Assembly: GCA_030765045.1 (NCBI GenBank)
Contig: CM060967.1
Location: 18,184,284-18,248,283, forward strand
Reading direction: 5' to 3'
Origin: Tenodera sinensis
Taxonomy: Eukaryota; Arthropoda; Insecta; Mantodea; Mantidae
Length of the DNA stretch: 64,000 nt
Part shown: one piece after another, positions 45,291 to 57,109 of the stretch
Numbering within the stretch: the stretch's first letter is position 1
Layout: each line of letters opens with the position of its first letter
The notes under the pieces: model-generated
Told to the model about the DNA's origin: nothing
What the model saw: only the letters and a program-made list of their open reading frames with translations
The model's database searches: none
Position numbers and translations under genes: made by a program

Positions 45291-45723
45291 CCACCCAAAG
45301 TCACAATACAAAATAAAAATTCGAGGAATAGTCACAAATTTTAATACATTTACAGAATTAATAATGCAAAGGCAGAATTAAACGTACAAAAAAGACTAAA
45401 AGGTACGGAAACTCGATATTTATAGTACTATACCCTTATTTGTAAGTTTACCATTGTTAAATATTTAAGAAAACCTGTTAACCACTTGTTTATGGTCAGC
45501 TAGCGCTTATGCTACACTGACCGGTAGTTGCAGAGTGTGCCGAAGGAGCGCCAGGTAAACATAATCTAGCAATACGTCCAGTTGAAGAAAAGCATTTCAT
45601 GCAAAATATAAGCAGAGACTTTCAAAGCTAATTGTGAAGCGAGGATCGTGTAACACTTTCCTTGCTTAGCTGCACCAAAGATGGGGAATTTTCCAGCGCA
45701 GTAATATTCATCTGAGGTCTATA

Positions 45724-45808
45724 ATAATCCCTGCAGCGTAGCGGCTAACTTGGCGCGCTCGCAATGAAAAGGATACTGCGGTTTCTCACTGGATAAGATA
45801 ATGAGAAA
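45724..45808. repeat. Dispersed 85-base repeat, copy 2
   Basis: Matches 42121-42203 from ataatccctgcagcgtagcg to ggataagataatgagaaag in the same orientation. Confidence 0.7.
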
Positions 45809-46011
45809 GTACAAAACGCTTGAGAATAGCTCTCAAAGATAACACATTTCTCCCTTCATTATTGCACTGTTTAATAATTCGTTCACGATTTCAGATTCAC
45901 TCTCTCTAAACAATGAGATTATCCAATTCCTGCCTCCGTTTTGAATTTGTAACATTTTTTATTGTCTCTAGTAATTACCTACAGTAAGTTATGAGGAACT
46001 GAAGCTATAAA

Positions 46012-47072
46012 TATCTGATGTGTTGCACTCACATGACTTTCTCTACTCTTGTACTAACCATTCTTACAAACTCTTACTCCTATATCTTCTTCGTGTTAGT
46101 TGAGATAAACATTTGTATAAATTATCTTATTATTTATTTCCTTGTAGGTACAAGGGCAAAATGGGAATACAGTAGGCTTTGTGCGACAGTCAAATCTTTT
46201 AAAGCTTTCTCTTTGGACGGCTAAGATATAAAAAATGAACCACTATCTTCCGTTTGAAGAAAGTTCAAGTTCTCCAAAACTCACATAATTAGCAAGGAAT
46301 ATCTCCGAAATGATGCACTCTGCAAAAAAATTATTTGGACATAAATTGGTTTAGCAAGATCTACATTTTTTGGATAGTAAGATTTTGTTTGTCTATTACG
46401 ATTTACTAGTTATACAAAGTCATACAGATTGATCAGGACTACATAAAATTCAAGCATTTCATTTGCCATAAAAATATCCTAGCCTATTGCATTTTAATCA
46501 ATATCGTAAGCCATTTTCGAGAATATCAAAATATGCGAAAACTTTCCCAAAATGGGCTAACAATTTTGATTAAAATGTCATATATTTAAGATAATTTTAT
46601 TGCAAATAAAATGTATATTTTAAATTTTATGGCTATAGCCTTTGTAGTGTGTTTCACTCTGGATGACTTTTGCATAACTGCTAAATGGTAAGTGATAGAC
46701 CAAATCTTACTGTACAAAAAATGTAGATTTTGTTAAAACAAACGTTATGCCCAAACGCATTTTTTGTAGTGTGAACTATATCGAAGATATTCTTTGTTAT
46801 TTGTGCGAGTTTTGAAATACTTAAACTTTTCTCAAACAGAAGGTAGTCATTCACTTTTTTATCCTTTGGCCGTGCCAAGAAAATGGAATTTCAAAAGCTT
46901 TATATAACAGCTAGCTTTAAAAGATTTAACTATTCCACAAAGAAAATTAGCAGTAAGTTAATTTCTGCAAATGTTTATCTCGAATAACATGAAAAAGATG
47001 GAAGAATAAGAGATTGTAAGGACAATTAGTACTAGAGTAGAGAAACTCATGTGAGTGCAACACATCAGATTT
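46012..47072. repeat. Head-to-head TE-A inverted repeat, about 1.06 kb
   Basis: The left arm (46012 to about 46538) is the 3' half of TE-A on the minus strand, starting atctgatgtgttgcactcac. The right arm (about 46539-47072) is the same half on the plus strand, ending gtgagtgcaacacatcagat. Arms are of nearly equal length and meet at gaaaactttcccaaaatggg, where CCCA and TGGG form a tiny inverted repeat. The arms differ from one another by many substitutions and small indels, so the structure is old. Confidence 0.7.
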
Positions 47073-47159
47073 CTCTTCATTAATTTGTTTACACTAAGCA
47101 CACTCATTTTCAGTTCCACATTCATACTGACACTATGTAGAGATTAGAGAACGATTCTA

Positions 47160-47245
47160 GATAAAGAAAAATTTCTCGGCCCTGCCGGGAGCCGAACCCT
47201 GTACCTGTGGTTTGAAAAAACAAGCTGACTGCAGTCAGGCAACAT
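47160..47245 (-). repeat. tRNA-derived SINE-like segment
   Basis: On the minus strand gcctgactgcagtcagc (A-box region) precedes gggttcggctccc (B-box region) by about 30 bases. The unit is GC-rich against its flanks. No clear tail. Confidence 0.45.
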
Positions 47246-47754
47246 TGGTTTGTTTTGTTATTTGTTTCATGTTCAACGTAAGAGCGGCCGTTCTCTCCAC
47301 AGCGCCTCCTGCCCTAAAATAAATAGCGATGCTCTTAAGCAGAAATTTATTTCCTTGGCTTACGATTATAAAACCTGCATATGAGTTTGTATTATCGAAT
47401 CGATGTTCTGATAAACGACCTTCTTTCGTTTTCGATCCCTACGAATGCTATCTTGTTGTTAGTGGTTCCGGCTATTGCAGAGCAATGCAATAAACGCAGG
47501 TATATGGGGCAATATTGCGGCATTTAAACTGTCGGAAGAGACGGAGCACCAGGTAATTTTGACTGCACGGCAGGTAGGTATATGCCGAATGGAAATTCAC
47601 AGCGATAATACTCGGCACTGATCATGCCGAGAAACTCAAATTATGTAAAAATAAGAGTTCATGGACACATTTCGTGTGATGTGTGATTATCTGTTTTATT
47701 ATCCTAAAATGGCAGTAAGTAAAGTATTTTATTCCAACAAACAATTTGATAACA
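47246..47754. other. Unannotated stretch
   Basis: No supported feature before the TE-A copy at 47755. Confidence 0.4.
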
Positions 47755-48597
47755 GGATTAAAAAAAAATCTGATGTCTTGCACTCACATGACTTTCTCAA
47801 CTCTTATACTAACCATTCTTACAAACTCTTATTCCTATATCTTCTTCGTGTTAGTGGAGATCAACATTTGTACAAATTACCTCATTGCTTATTTCATTGT
47901 AGGTGCAAGGGGAATATTAGAATACAGTAGGCTTTGAGTGATAGTAAAATCTTTTAAAGCAATTAGATTCCGTTCTCTTTGCACGCTTAACATATACAAA
48001 AATGAACAACGATGTTCCATTTCATGAAAGTTTGAAGTTTTCCGAAACTCACACTTATAACAAGGAATATCTTCGAAATGGTTCACTCTGCAAAAAAATT
48101 TATTGGGACACAAATTGTGCATTTTAGGAAGATCTACATTTTTTGTAGATTATGATTTGGTCTATCTCTAACGGTTTACCAGTTATGCAAAAGTCGTCCA
48201 GAGTAAATACGACTACAGGGCTATAGCCAGAAAATTCAAGATATACATTTGATTTGTCATACAAATATGTCAAACATATGACATTTTAATCAAAATCGTT
48301 AGAGCCATTTTCAAGAAAATCAAAATTCTCGAAAAATCTTCCATGTAAAGTGTAGTTTAGGGTGGGACTATTTTCTTCAAAATCTTCATGTCACATCCTT
48401 GAAAGACATTAAACTTAAATACCAAACTTGGTTTTTAACCGACTTTTCGCACACATACACACAGACCTTTTCTAGAAATGCTTTTTTACTTTTTGTTTTA
48501 GATTCAGGGAGTCTCAAGAGATGCACTTCCGGTGAAATCTCCATGTTGAAATTTTGGGTGGAATATAATACTTCCTCTACTTACTAATCGCAGTATA
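47755..48597 (-). repeat. TE-A repeat, near-complete inverted copy
   Basis: Runs from ttaaaaaaaaatctgatgtc to aatataatacttcctctact, with all blocks on the minus strand. The microsatellite is reduced to cacacatacacacagac. It is a good reference for the family's full length (about 840 bases) in this orientation. Confidence 0.85.
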
Positions 48598-49689
48598 TCC
48601 GCGTGTGTGAACAGCAGAACTCAAAAACGAAAAGTCGGGAAAAAGTACAAAACTCGATATTTAATTTCGGCGTCTTCCTGCCTCTGTGGCTTGAGAATTG
48701 AAGTTTTTCTTTAACGAGGATTAATTTGGTATCAGTTCTAATCTTCCAACAAATGTAGATTGTTCACTTCAAATTGTATATTTTTTGTTCCATTTATGTG
48801 TTACCTTTAACAACTAAGTTCATATCGGCGGCTTTGCCTTTGGAACAATTACTCATCGACAATGATGTTCACTTGTCTACTATTTGTGTAACTTCAGGTT
48901 TGTTCACGTTGGCTTTTCTATATAAACATTAAATTCGTATAAATAATTACACTCTTAATCATACATTCAGACTTTACGAGGATGGGGAATAATTTTGACT
49001 GCAGAATCGAACCCGAAACTTCAAGATCTGAAAGCTGCCGGTACGCAGAGATAGTCTAAGTTATGTTACCACACATGTTTTGCGTTGCTTTCGAGGAATA
49101 TAAATGTATTTCTTGTGGAAAATTAAGAGTTGGTTTATTTTTTCTTATAAATCCCTCACTCGTTCTCACGGTAAGTTATTAGCAGCCTAGCTTTCAAGGC
49201 ATTTCCATAGCAGTATTTATTTTCTGGCCACAATTCTCATTTCTGTCATTGGACAGTCGCTCTAAAAGTAAAAGTGAAAAAATGACGTTATCTATAATCA
49301 GACTTATGCCTATTTCAGTCGACGTTGAGATTTTAGAACTACTGAACTGGGACCTTGTCCATTGGCTTCTTGATGCAAAACTGGCACAAGTCTAAGTGGT
49401 GGTGGCTGAACGTATTCCCCCTTCTACTGTTTGGTTCCAGTGTACGCACGAGTATTTATTTACCTTGCCCTAAAGCCGGGCAGGTACATTAGCATTCAGA
49501 GTAACCCCAAGAAATGTTGGGGCAAATGCACTGGCGAGCGTAGTAAACAAGGCTTAACGTGAAACAGGCTCATGCTTAGTGCTAATGTAATGGTGAGTTA
49601 AATACTACTTACCCAAATGTAGCGCATGTTTACAGTGGAAGGAAGCTGTGGTTAAACAAGAAACATCAAAAATACTTTCCAAGGAGTGT
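48598..49689. other. Mostly unannotated, with a SINE-like unit
   Basis: ctcaaaaacgaaaagtcggg at 48620-48639 is a stray internal TE-A block. Apart from that and the SINE-like unit at 48990-49070, nothing was recognised. Confidence 0.4.
48990..49070 (-). repeat. tRNA-derived SINE head (minus strand)
   Basis: Minus strand: ttagactatctctgcgtacc (A-box region), ccggcagctttcag, then gtttcgggttcgattctgc (B box) after about 35 bases. The layout is that of a tRNA-derived SINE. Confidence 0.5.
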
Positions 49690-50075
49690 AGCACTTTTAC
49701 TTTTTCTGCACTTAGGGGTAAGTAGGGAAAGTGTTGCATTCCACTAAAAAAATTGATTTTCTTCGGAAATACACGTTTTGGGACCCCCTAAATCTAAAAA
49801 AATGCGCAGATCTCATTAAAACACGCAATTTATGTCATTTTTTTCCTAAACCATTTCACACATATTCTTATTTGACATTTCGACTGTTTATACTTTTTCA
49901 AATAGGAATGCATTACTGAGATAAACTCTTGGCCATTTAAAAAGGACGGGGTATCAAAGCCAACACATACTGATCAGGTCTTAAAAGATTTGACAATCGC
50001 TTAAAGCTGACTGCATCACCCTATTCCCATTGTACGTAAAAGAAATTAGCGATTAATATTCATTGTTAATATTTT
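49690..50075 (+). repeat. TE-A repeat, internally deleted and diverged
   Basis: A 5' end (ttttctgcacttaggggtaa; gtgttgcattccac), the ccctaaatctaaaaaaatgc block, the ctcattaaaacacgcaattt block and the ttaaaagatttgacaatcgc block occur in order with the middle removed. Confidence 0.65.
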
Positions 50076-50424
50076 AAAATAATATTTTATCCGTCTACAT
50101 GTAATTTACAACTTTAAATTTCGGCTGTTACAATTTATCTCCTGAATATCAATACTGGAGAGAAGTTTATGTGCTCTTATCTGATACTTTAACCGACGGA
50201 AACGGATGCTGACCGGAAGCAGTGGTTTTAAAAGTTCGGTTTCTTTTTTGATCTCGCAAAAAAGTAACTGCAGTTTACGAAGTCTTGAAGCATGGTACAT
50301 TGTTTTCATTCCTAGAATATGTATGTTCTTACTCCTGTATTTTCATAGAGCTCAAATTTAATTTAAACTTTTAGAGTATTTGATCAATAGCGTTGTTCAT
50401 CATTTACAGGGAGAGCTAAGTTGC

Positions 50425-50473
50425 TTCGGATTTTTGGGTGGAATACAATACTTCCTCTACTTACCAGTAGAGA
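50425..50473 (-). repeat. TE-A repeat, 5' tip (inverted)
   Basis: tttttgggtggaatacaata followed by cagtagagaaagtaaaaata is the exact reverse complement of the first 50 bases of TE-A. Confidence 0.8.
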
Positions 50474-50925
50474 AAGTAAAAATACACGTCGTATATAAAA
50501 TTATTTAAAGGTTTTAGATTTATTCTTCTAGTAGAGTGATATAGTACCTCTAATATCGAATATTTAATTTCCATCCTCGCTGCGAGTTCATTCTGGTTTG
50601 GTAACGTTAATTACGCTCCTCAACCTTGCAGACAGCTATGAGCTGGCAAGTCGACCTTTAAGACAACCTAGCACAACTGATGGATAAGGCTTCCTGGCTT
50701 CCCCCCGCGGCTAGGAGCATGTGACTCGGAAACATTTGAAGCCGGCTGTACATGAAATTCAGGTCCTTCAACATTCGCGTTCCGAGCACAGGCCGCAGAT
50801 CCTACCACGTGATATATTCCGCTCAGTGTGCTTCATTTGGTCAAGTGTAAAATGTATGATGGTGCAGTTTCGCCACATGAAGCCCTATGGGCAGGCAGGA
50901 AGGCTATAACTTGCACGTAGGTAGG

Positions 50926-51001
50926 TATAAAACGAAGAGAGGCGGGCGAACTTTGGTGATGGCTGCTCCGGTATTCAGAGTGACAGCTTAAAACACACAA
51001 G
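50926..51001 (+). promoter_or_regulatory. TATA box and candidate short first exon with donor
   Basis: TATAAAA at 50926-50932 sits in a GC-rich block. About 30 bases on, a start near 50956 would give an exon ending in a very good donor, ACAAG|GTAAGA, with the GT at 51002. The exon contains ATG at 50959 encoding MAAPVFRVTA followed by a stop, so it may be untranslated leader. Insect genes with small first exons and TATA promoters (for example cuticle genes) show this layout, but no second exon was found. Confidence 0.3.
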
Positions 51002-51634
51002 GTAAGATGCTTTGAATAAATAAAACGGTGCAGCCGCAGGTCTCTGGCTGCCTGCCCCGACCCGACCCGCCTGGCCCGCCACCTTTAAAAGGAAGCCAGT
51101 GTGTTGGCTTCGGAGTAAATTGCTTCTTTTTTTCTGCCAAAAAGAATAGGTAACACTTGAGTTGCAGATGCATTGCCGTCGTGATATTTGTGTTTAACCT
51201 ACTTCTTCAGTTCTCCAAACCCTTTCCCGATACAGCGGCGTGGTCGTGCAAGTCCTGCATTTGCAACTTTTATTGAAGAAGCTTCTAAAACATCCATATT
51301 AAACAACGAAGCATAATCAAGAGTGCATTTCTCCGAAGTTTTACTTCCTTGGATAAAACTGAAAACTTGGGCGCACTTCTTAAGCGCTGAGTTCTTTAGC
51401 TCAAGGCCACTAGGTATTTTTTTTGTTTTGTTTTTTCCTTTAAAGTTTTTGGTGTTTTCTCCTATTCAAAGTTGACATTAAAATGTATATAGACGTTCAA
51501 CATTCGTGCAAAACACGTTTTAGAACATTTGTAGTAAACTTTCAGATTGAAATTCTGTACTTTAATTCACACTAATTTGTATAATTTTAAAATAATCTGG
51601 TGCTAGTATTATTTTCTCTATCCACTATCACTTA
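51002..51634. other. Unannotated stretch after a candidate donor
   Basis: Starts with a GC-rich patch (51030-51085), then AT-rich DNA. No coding segment with an acceptor was recognised. Confidence 0.35.
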
Positions 51635-52364
51635 TTATTTTCTCTAATACGTATAGTAAAAATTCGATGTCGAAATTTCACCGGAGGAGGATCCATAAAT
51701 CCACAAGAAGCATTTTTAGAAAAAGCTCCGTACTGGTACTTAAGTTTAATGTCTTAAGAATGTGACACGAAAATTTTGAAGAAAATTACTGTAACTTAAT
51801 CTACCCTTTACATGGAACATTTTTTGAGTTTATTTTCTCGAAACTGGCTTGGACGATTTTGATTAAAATGCTATATGTTTGAGATCTTTTATGGCGAACG
51901 TAACGTATATTTTGTGTTTTATGGCTACAGCCTATGTAGTCCTCTTTGGGTGACTTTTGCATAACCGTAAGAAATGGACAAAATCTTACTATACAAAAAA
52001 TGTAGATCTTGCTAAAACACGCAATGTATGTCGAAGTAAAGTTTTTGTTGGGTGAACCATTTCAGAGATATTCCTTGTTATTCGTGTGGGTTTTCGAGAG
52101 CAAACTCGTCAAATGGAAGATCATGATTAATCTTTATACCTTAGCCGAGAAAGGAGAACGGAATTTTAAAGCTTTAAAACATTTGACTATCACTCAAAGC
52201 TTACTGTATTCCCACATTCTCCTTGCACCTACAAGGAAATAAGCAATAAGATAATTTCTGAAAATATTTATCTCAACTAACACGAAGAAGATATAGGAAT
52301 AAGAGTTTGTAAGAATGCTTAGTACAAGAGTAGGAAAGTCATGTGACTGCTACACATCAGATTT
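51635..52364 (+). repeat. TE-A repeat, diverged copy with 5' deletion
   Basis: A short 5' piece (ttttctctaatacgtatagt) jumps to aaaattcgatgtcgaaattt, and then the blocks continue without the TG tract to gactgctacacatcagattt at the 3' end. Confidence 0.8.
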
Positions 52365-53122
52365 TTTCCCTACTATATTATAAAATACATTTTTTTTTCT
52401 AACGCGTGGTGTGAACTGACAACATGGCAATAATCAAGGCTACGGTGTTTTACAAAATGTCACCTTTAAAGGTGACTCGGGCTGTGGAACAGTGAATGGT
52501 TGACATTTCTAGTAGAGGAAGGCTGAAACAGAGTGATGTTATCTATTGTAGGAAACTGTTGCTCATTGCTCAGTTTTTCATTAGTGTAATCGCCTGCACG
52601 AGGGAACAACGGAGATCTCCTAAGCGCTTCTCGAGTATAAACAATAAGAATACTGAAATATTGCTGCGCTCCAAATCTGAAAAGTTAACCTCTAAAGTGC
52701 AACCTTCTTTTGTCCAGTGGAAACATCTTCGGATATGAAAGAAATATAACAGTGCTTGGTCACTTCCAAGATCAGGGCTAAAAGAACACATTGTAATGAT
52801 AATTGTAATTAATCATGCAGATGGAGACAATTAACTCAGGACTTACATGGAGTGTTCGACCAGGTATGCGAAGTTATCTATGGAAAGCCAACAAGTGGAT
52901 TTCTTTCTCCCATTACCGAATACACGCCGCAGTGTTCGGCTGTAGTGTAAGCGATAGTGTTTTGTCTTCAAATAGTGTATTCTAAATTGTCTGTTAGTGT
53001 CACAATTCATATTGATATAGAAGCACCACGTATAGCATGAAGAAAGACCTGTTATTAAACATATTGACATCGCGAAATCAAAGGTAAGAATGGCACATTA
53101 CTGATTTTTACGGATTTGAATA
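52365..53122. other. Unannotated stretch
   Basis: Open frames at 52496-52791 overlap on both strands and carry no known motif. Confidence 0.4.
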
Positions 53123-54301
53123 CAGTAGAGTCCCGCTAATCCGAAAATCCGCTTAATCCGAACAGGGCTAGAAAAAAACATAACGAAATTTGATTTGAAT
53201 TTTAAAACAGGAAAAAATAAAGCTTTAAGCCTATATCAAACGGTCCATATTTTTGGTCCAAAGCTTTGTGTACAACAAAAGCTCATCTTGAGACTTCGAA
53301 AGTTGGATACAATTTTGTTGCATGCCATTTCTATCCTATTTTTGTATTCAGCCTGTTTCTGTACGACGTGATTGAGTTACATCTAATTGTTTCATCCAAC
53401 AGCATGAAAATAGCCAATCAGCGTCAATAATGTGAACTGCGCATGCCAGGAAAATGTATTCAGCTGTTGTGTATGTAAGGCTTTGCGTTTCCGGTTTTTA
53501 TAGAACTTGTAGCATTATTTAGAAATGATAAACGGCACTCAGGAGGCCATAGTGTCGCTCATCGAAGTGTTTGAACGCTTCGAGTTTTTATACAATACAA
53601 AATTAAAGTTGCGATAATTTACCGGATCCTCTAACCTCACTCACTTGATTTCCCACTGACTCGCTCGTTTGTAGACCCAATACGCCTCGACCGTGCCCTG
53701 TTCTCTTCTTTGTAACCATAACCGTGTCCACCAACGTCTTTTACTTCTAATACATCTTTTCTTCCTACATAGACTGGTGGAAATATATCACAAACCTATA
53801 CTTAATATAGCAATCGCTAAATTCATATTTGCGTCTGCCATGTTTATTTCCCACGTGAACTGTCATTTGTTTTAGACCAAAATGCATCATTGTGTGACAG
53901 ATAAAGTTTCTTTTGCGTGCAATTGCATTGTGTACAGAATGTTTGGTCAAAAAAGTTGGACTGTGGGACACCGGCCTAAGATTAAACTAGGTTTTCAAGA
54001 AAAAAGATAAATTTATTAACACAGAAAAACATGAGATAAATGCTACAGGAGTAAACAGTGAATCTGTCGGCTATCTTATACACAAAAACTAAAACAACGG
54101 AAGTTGTTAACAGTGTGCATAACAAACTTGGAATGAAACGTTTCCAAGCCTCAGAATGTAGTTGTAAAATAAATTATAGCATATTGTTCTAATTTCCTAC
54201 TTTCAATACTTAACACATATGTTATACTTGACGAAAATCCACATAATTAAACTCAAATAACAGGGTTGCTTCTCAATTAGTTCGGATTAGTAGGACTCCA
54301 G
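53123..54301. mobile_element. Pogo/Tigger-like DNA transposon, decayed
   Basis: The left end CAGTAGAGTCCCGCTAATCC and the reverse-complemented right end CTGGAGTCCTACTAATCC are imperfect terminal inverted repeats of about 25 bases, each bordered by TA (53121-53122 and 54302-54303), the target duplication of the Tc1/mariner/pogo group. The CAG-start and taatccga-type ends are characteristic of Tigger/pogo elements. At 1.18 kb it is about half the length of an autonomous element, and no transposase motif was recognised inside, so it is a non-autonomous or decayed copy. Confidence 0.65.
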
Positions 54302-54477
54302 TAATACCTTTAAAAAAGAATAGTGAGTTTAACGGAGTAAACCTTTTCTTTTTTCTGTGATTTGATTGTTTTGTCTATATTAATGATTATTGATACCTGA
54401 TCTATGGGATTGAATCCGACATCTAGTATGTAACTGGTGTTGAGTGAAAAGGATTCTAATTTTAATGATGGCTGGCT

Positions 54478-54664
54478 CTGAAGACAGTCGACGATCTTAT
54501 CGCCAGGCAGAGAGTTTGTTTAATGATATATGCTTCCGGATCGTGCTGCAATTCCACACACAACAGTGACAAGGATTGTAAGAAAATCTACTGAAACCAA
54601 AAGTATGTGGGACGGACTTGGAAAATCACGTCACTCCAGAATTGCAACTGATGAGAATGTTTGA
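54478..54664 (+). pseudogene. Transposase-type HTH remnant (DUF4817-like)
   Basis: RRSYRQAESLFNDI in one frame continues after a +1 slip as LPDRAAIPHTTVTRIVRKS, then TETKSMWDGLGKS and IATDENV to a stop. The pattern A-x-x-L-F ... P-x-R-x-x-I-x-x-x-T-V-x-x-I-V-x-K ... SR-x-R-x-AT-x-E is the N-terminal helix-turn-helix that in insects precedes mariner-type transposases or stands alone as DUF4817-like proteins. No DDE core follows. It lies 180 bases beyond the pogo-like element but is not inside its terminal repeats. Confidence 0.6.
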
Positions 54665-55626
54665 GTGGACTAGTCTTTCTTTTTGGAAACACAAAAGAGT
54701 TATTGATATGCAAAATTTTTTTCACTCTTAACTTCAGTTTCTGTACCAGAAGCTATTGGAACGAAGATATGTTCTGTTGGTTTTCTAACGGCATTCACAA
54801 GTTTGTTTTTCTTTCAGCTGATGTTCTGTGGACCAAGAATGCTCTACAACTGTTGATTTTTTCCTGTGTTTATATTTTACATTTCTCGTGTATTTTTTAA
54901 ATCTCCCGTTGTCAGAGGTTGTTTTAATGCGCCTGAGGTCACACACGCGCCACTCAGGGCCACCTTTGTGTGGTGACCCGGCCCCTGTCTGTCCAAGAGC
55001 GCCAGTCAACTGGCCTGGGTTCTACCTTCGCACAATACAATATACACTCCATCTCCCTTCTTTTACAACCATTATATAAAAAAGTATGCATGAGCGAGGA
55101 ATGGTCTGTTATGTGCGTAAGGGAACTTTCTCCGCAGTTACAAGCCTGATTAGCGGAAAGAACTTGGATGCCGATATAGTGCATGCGCACGCAGATTGTT
55201 AGGTTAATTTTGATTGTAGTGACTACGTCGTATCTGTCACCAGATGACGTTTAGCATGCAGGACTAGACTCGCTCGGTACTAAATTGTATAATCGGCAAT
55301 CCAAGGTCTGGCAACATCCTTGCCTGCCAAGAAGGCTGTGGTCTGACGGTTCTAAGCTTATGACGAGGACGAGGATGTAATTTCTTTCTCTATAGTGAAA
55401 CCAGATCGCGTTTATATAAAATAATTTGTTTTTTCTATGGAATTAACCATAATTTCAAATACTAATGTTTATCCCAAATAAAAAGTCGTTATTATTTTTT
55501 CTCTTCCTTCTGGTCATACAAACAAGATGCAATTTCAAATGTACTACAGCGTACCATTCTTTTTAAACTGCTAAAGGAACGCATAAGTTTTCTAAATTGC
55601 GTTAAAAGGTTGGAACAGGAATAAAC
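54665..55626. other. Unannotated stretch with a GC-rich patch
   Basis: A GC-rich block at 54930-55025 reads open on both strands, with no recognised domain. Nothing else is supported. Confidence 0.35.
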
Positions 55627-55838
55627 AAATTTGATGTGTTGCACCCACATAACTTTATCTACTCTTGTACCAAATATTCTTAGAAAATCTTATTCCTTTA
55701 TCTTATTGCTTATTTCCTTGTGGGTACAAGGGGAATATTAGAATACAGGAGGCTTTGTGCGATAGTCAAATCTTTTAAAGCTTTGAGATTCCGTTCTCTT
55801 TGCACACGTAACATAAAAAAATGAACAACGATGTTAAT
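55627..55838 (-). repeat. TE-A repeat, 3' fragment (inverted)
   Basis: From aaatttgatgtgttgcaccc through attccttgtgggtacaaggg to aaaatgaacaacgatgtt, matching the last 210 bases of TE-A on the minus strand, with a deletion around the aagaagatatagg block. Confidence 0.75.
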
Positions 55839-56359
55839 TTGAAACTGATCGAGGTGCCTTATAGTGGTGTGTATGTTTAACCTTAGAGCCTGTCTTATGT
55901 ATTCACTAGAGCAGAACGTTTAACAGGTTTGCTCAAGCAAATCTTATTCGTGCCACGTGTTTGAGTAATGCGCTACAGATACTAATGCATACCCAGAGGT
56001 CATTCCTCTCCACACTGGACTGTGTGATGCTCTGTGGTCCATAGAGACAACCTCTGTACAGCTTTTTATACATATCTGAAGAAGCACGTCCTTTTTTGTT
56101 AAATCCATCTTCAGCTCATTTGTTATCAAACGTGCTGAACGTGCCAGTATACAGGAAACATTGACCTGCCTCTATAGTCTGCTGATATCACACTAGTTTC
56201 CAAATACACAGGTTTTGGGTTCAATATGATCTAAAGCTTATAATGCTGCATATTGTGACAAATGGCAAATACACTTGATTTTTATGTAACTTTCCATACA
56301 GCAATCTTTCACGTCCAATAGAATGTAACGCCCAGAACCATAGCAGTTAAAGAGCTTGC

Positions 56360-56363
<4 letters not shown>
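55839..56363. other. Sequence upstream of a long poly(A)
   Basis: No element body was recognised. If the following poly(A) is a retroposon tail, the body would lie here on the plus strand. Confidence 0.35.

Positions 56364-56412
<49 letters not shown>
56364..56412. repeat. Poly(A) tract of 49 bases
   Basis: An uninterrupted A run, the longest homopolymer in the window. Flanks show no obvious target duplication. Confidence 0.9.
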
Positions 56413-56414
<2 letters not shown>

Positions 56415-57109
56415 AGTTATACCGTGCTCAATAGAATGCTTCAATTTCTAACAATTCGGTCAATCACTATTTTATTTGACAAAGAGAGACCTTTCCGGCA
56501 TTGTCCACGTCATAATTTATTTCTTTTTGATCTGTTTGAATCCACTCTCTGTCTGTGTACAATTTATGAGTGCACCAATGGTTCTTAATCCTTTAGATCT
56601 ACTTGTCCGTTTAAATGTTTCAAAGCACTCGCTAACCCGGTCTCTGATAAACATAGCGAAGTCGAAAGTGAGATCTGGCGTTTCAGATAACAACTACCTC
56701 TCGGTCCAATGTTACAGATATACCGCCAGAGTTTGAACATCTCGGATCGGATCGAAATTTGTTGCATGGAAACCCCTACCGGATTCAAATCGATTTCAAT
56801 CTACCAAGGGTGCTTACTTCTACTGTACTCATAACACACTATACGCTCGTCATTTTGTTTTCTTAGCTAAAGTGACGTAACAGATCACAGTAAAGCTACT
56901 TTTATTGTTTCTATATTCTTGCAATATATTCTACTAAAAAAATTCACTAATTTCAAAACCTACTTAAAATACGTAGGAAACATTTTTTTACAGGTTCGCC
57001 TATACAAACCAAGTGACCAACATAAAAGCTTGAATTAATTATGTTTGAGTTTTGCGTATCCAAATCGCTCTGATTCTGGATTGAATTCAATATGCAAACG
57101 CGAAGCTAA
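56413..57109. other. Unannotated stretch
   Basis: The open frame 56476-56736 has a hydrophobic start but no recognised domain. No shared repeat. Confidence 0.4.

Noticed and set aside
44846..45381. Four overlapping frames on both strands as genes
   Set aside because: The GC-rich LTR-like block keeps many frames open; no domain is recognisable.
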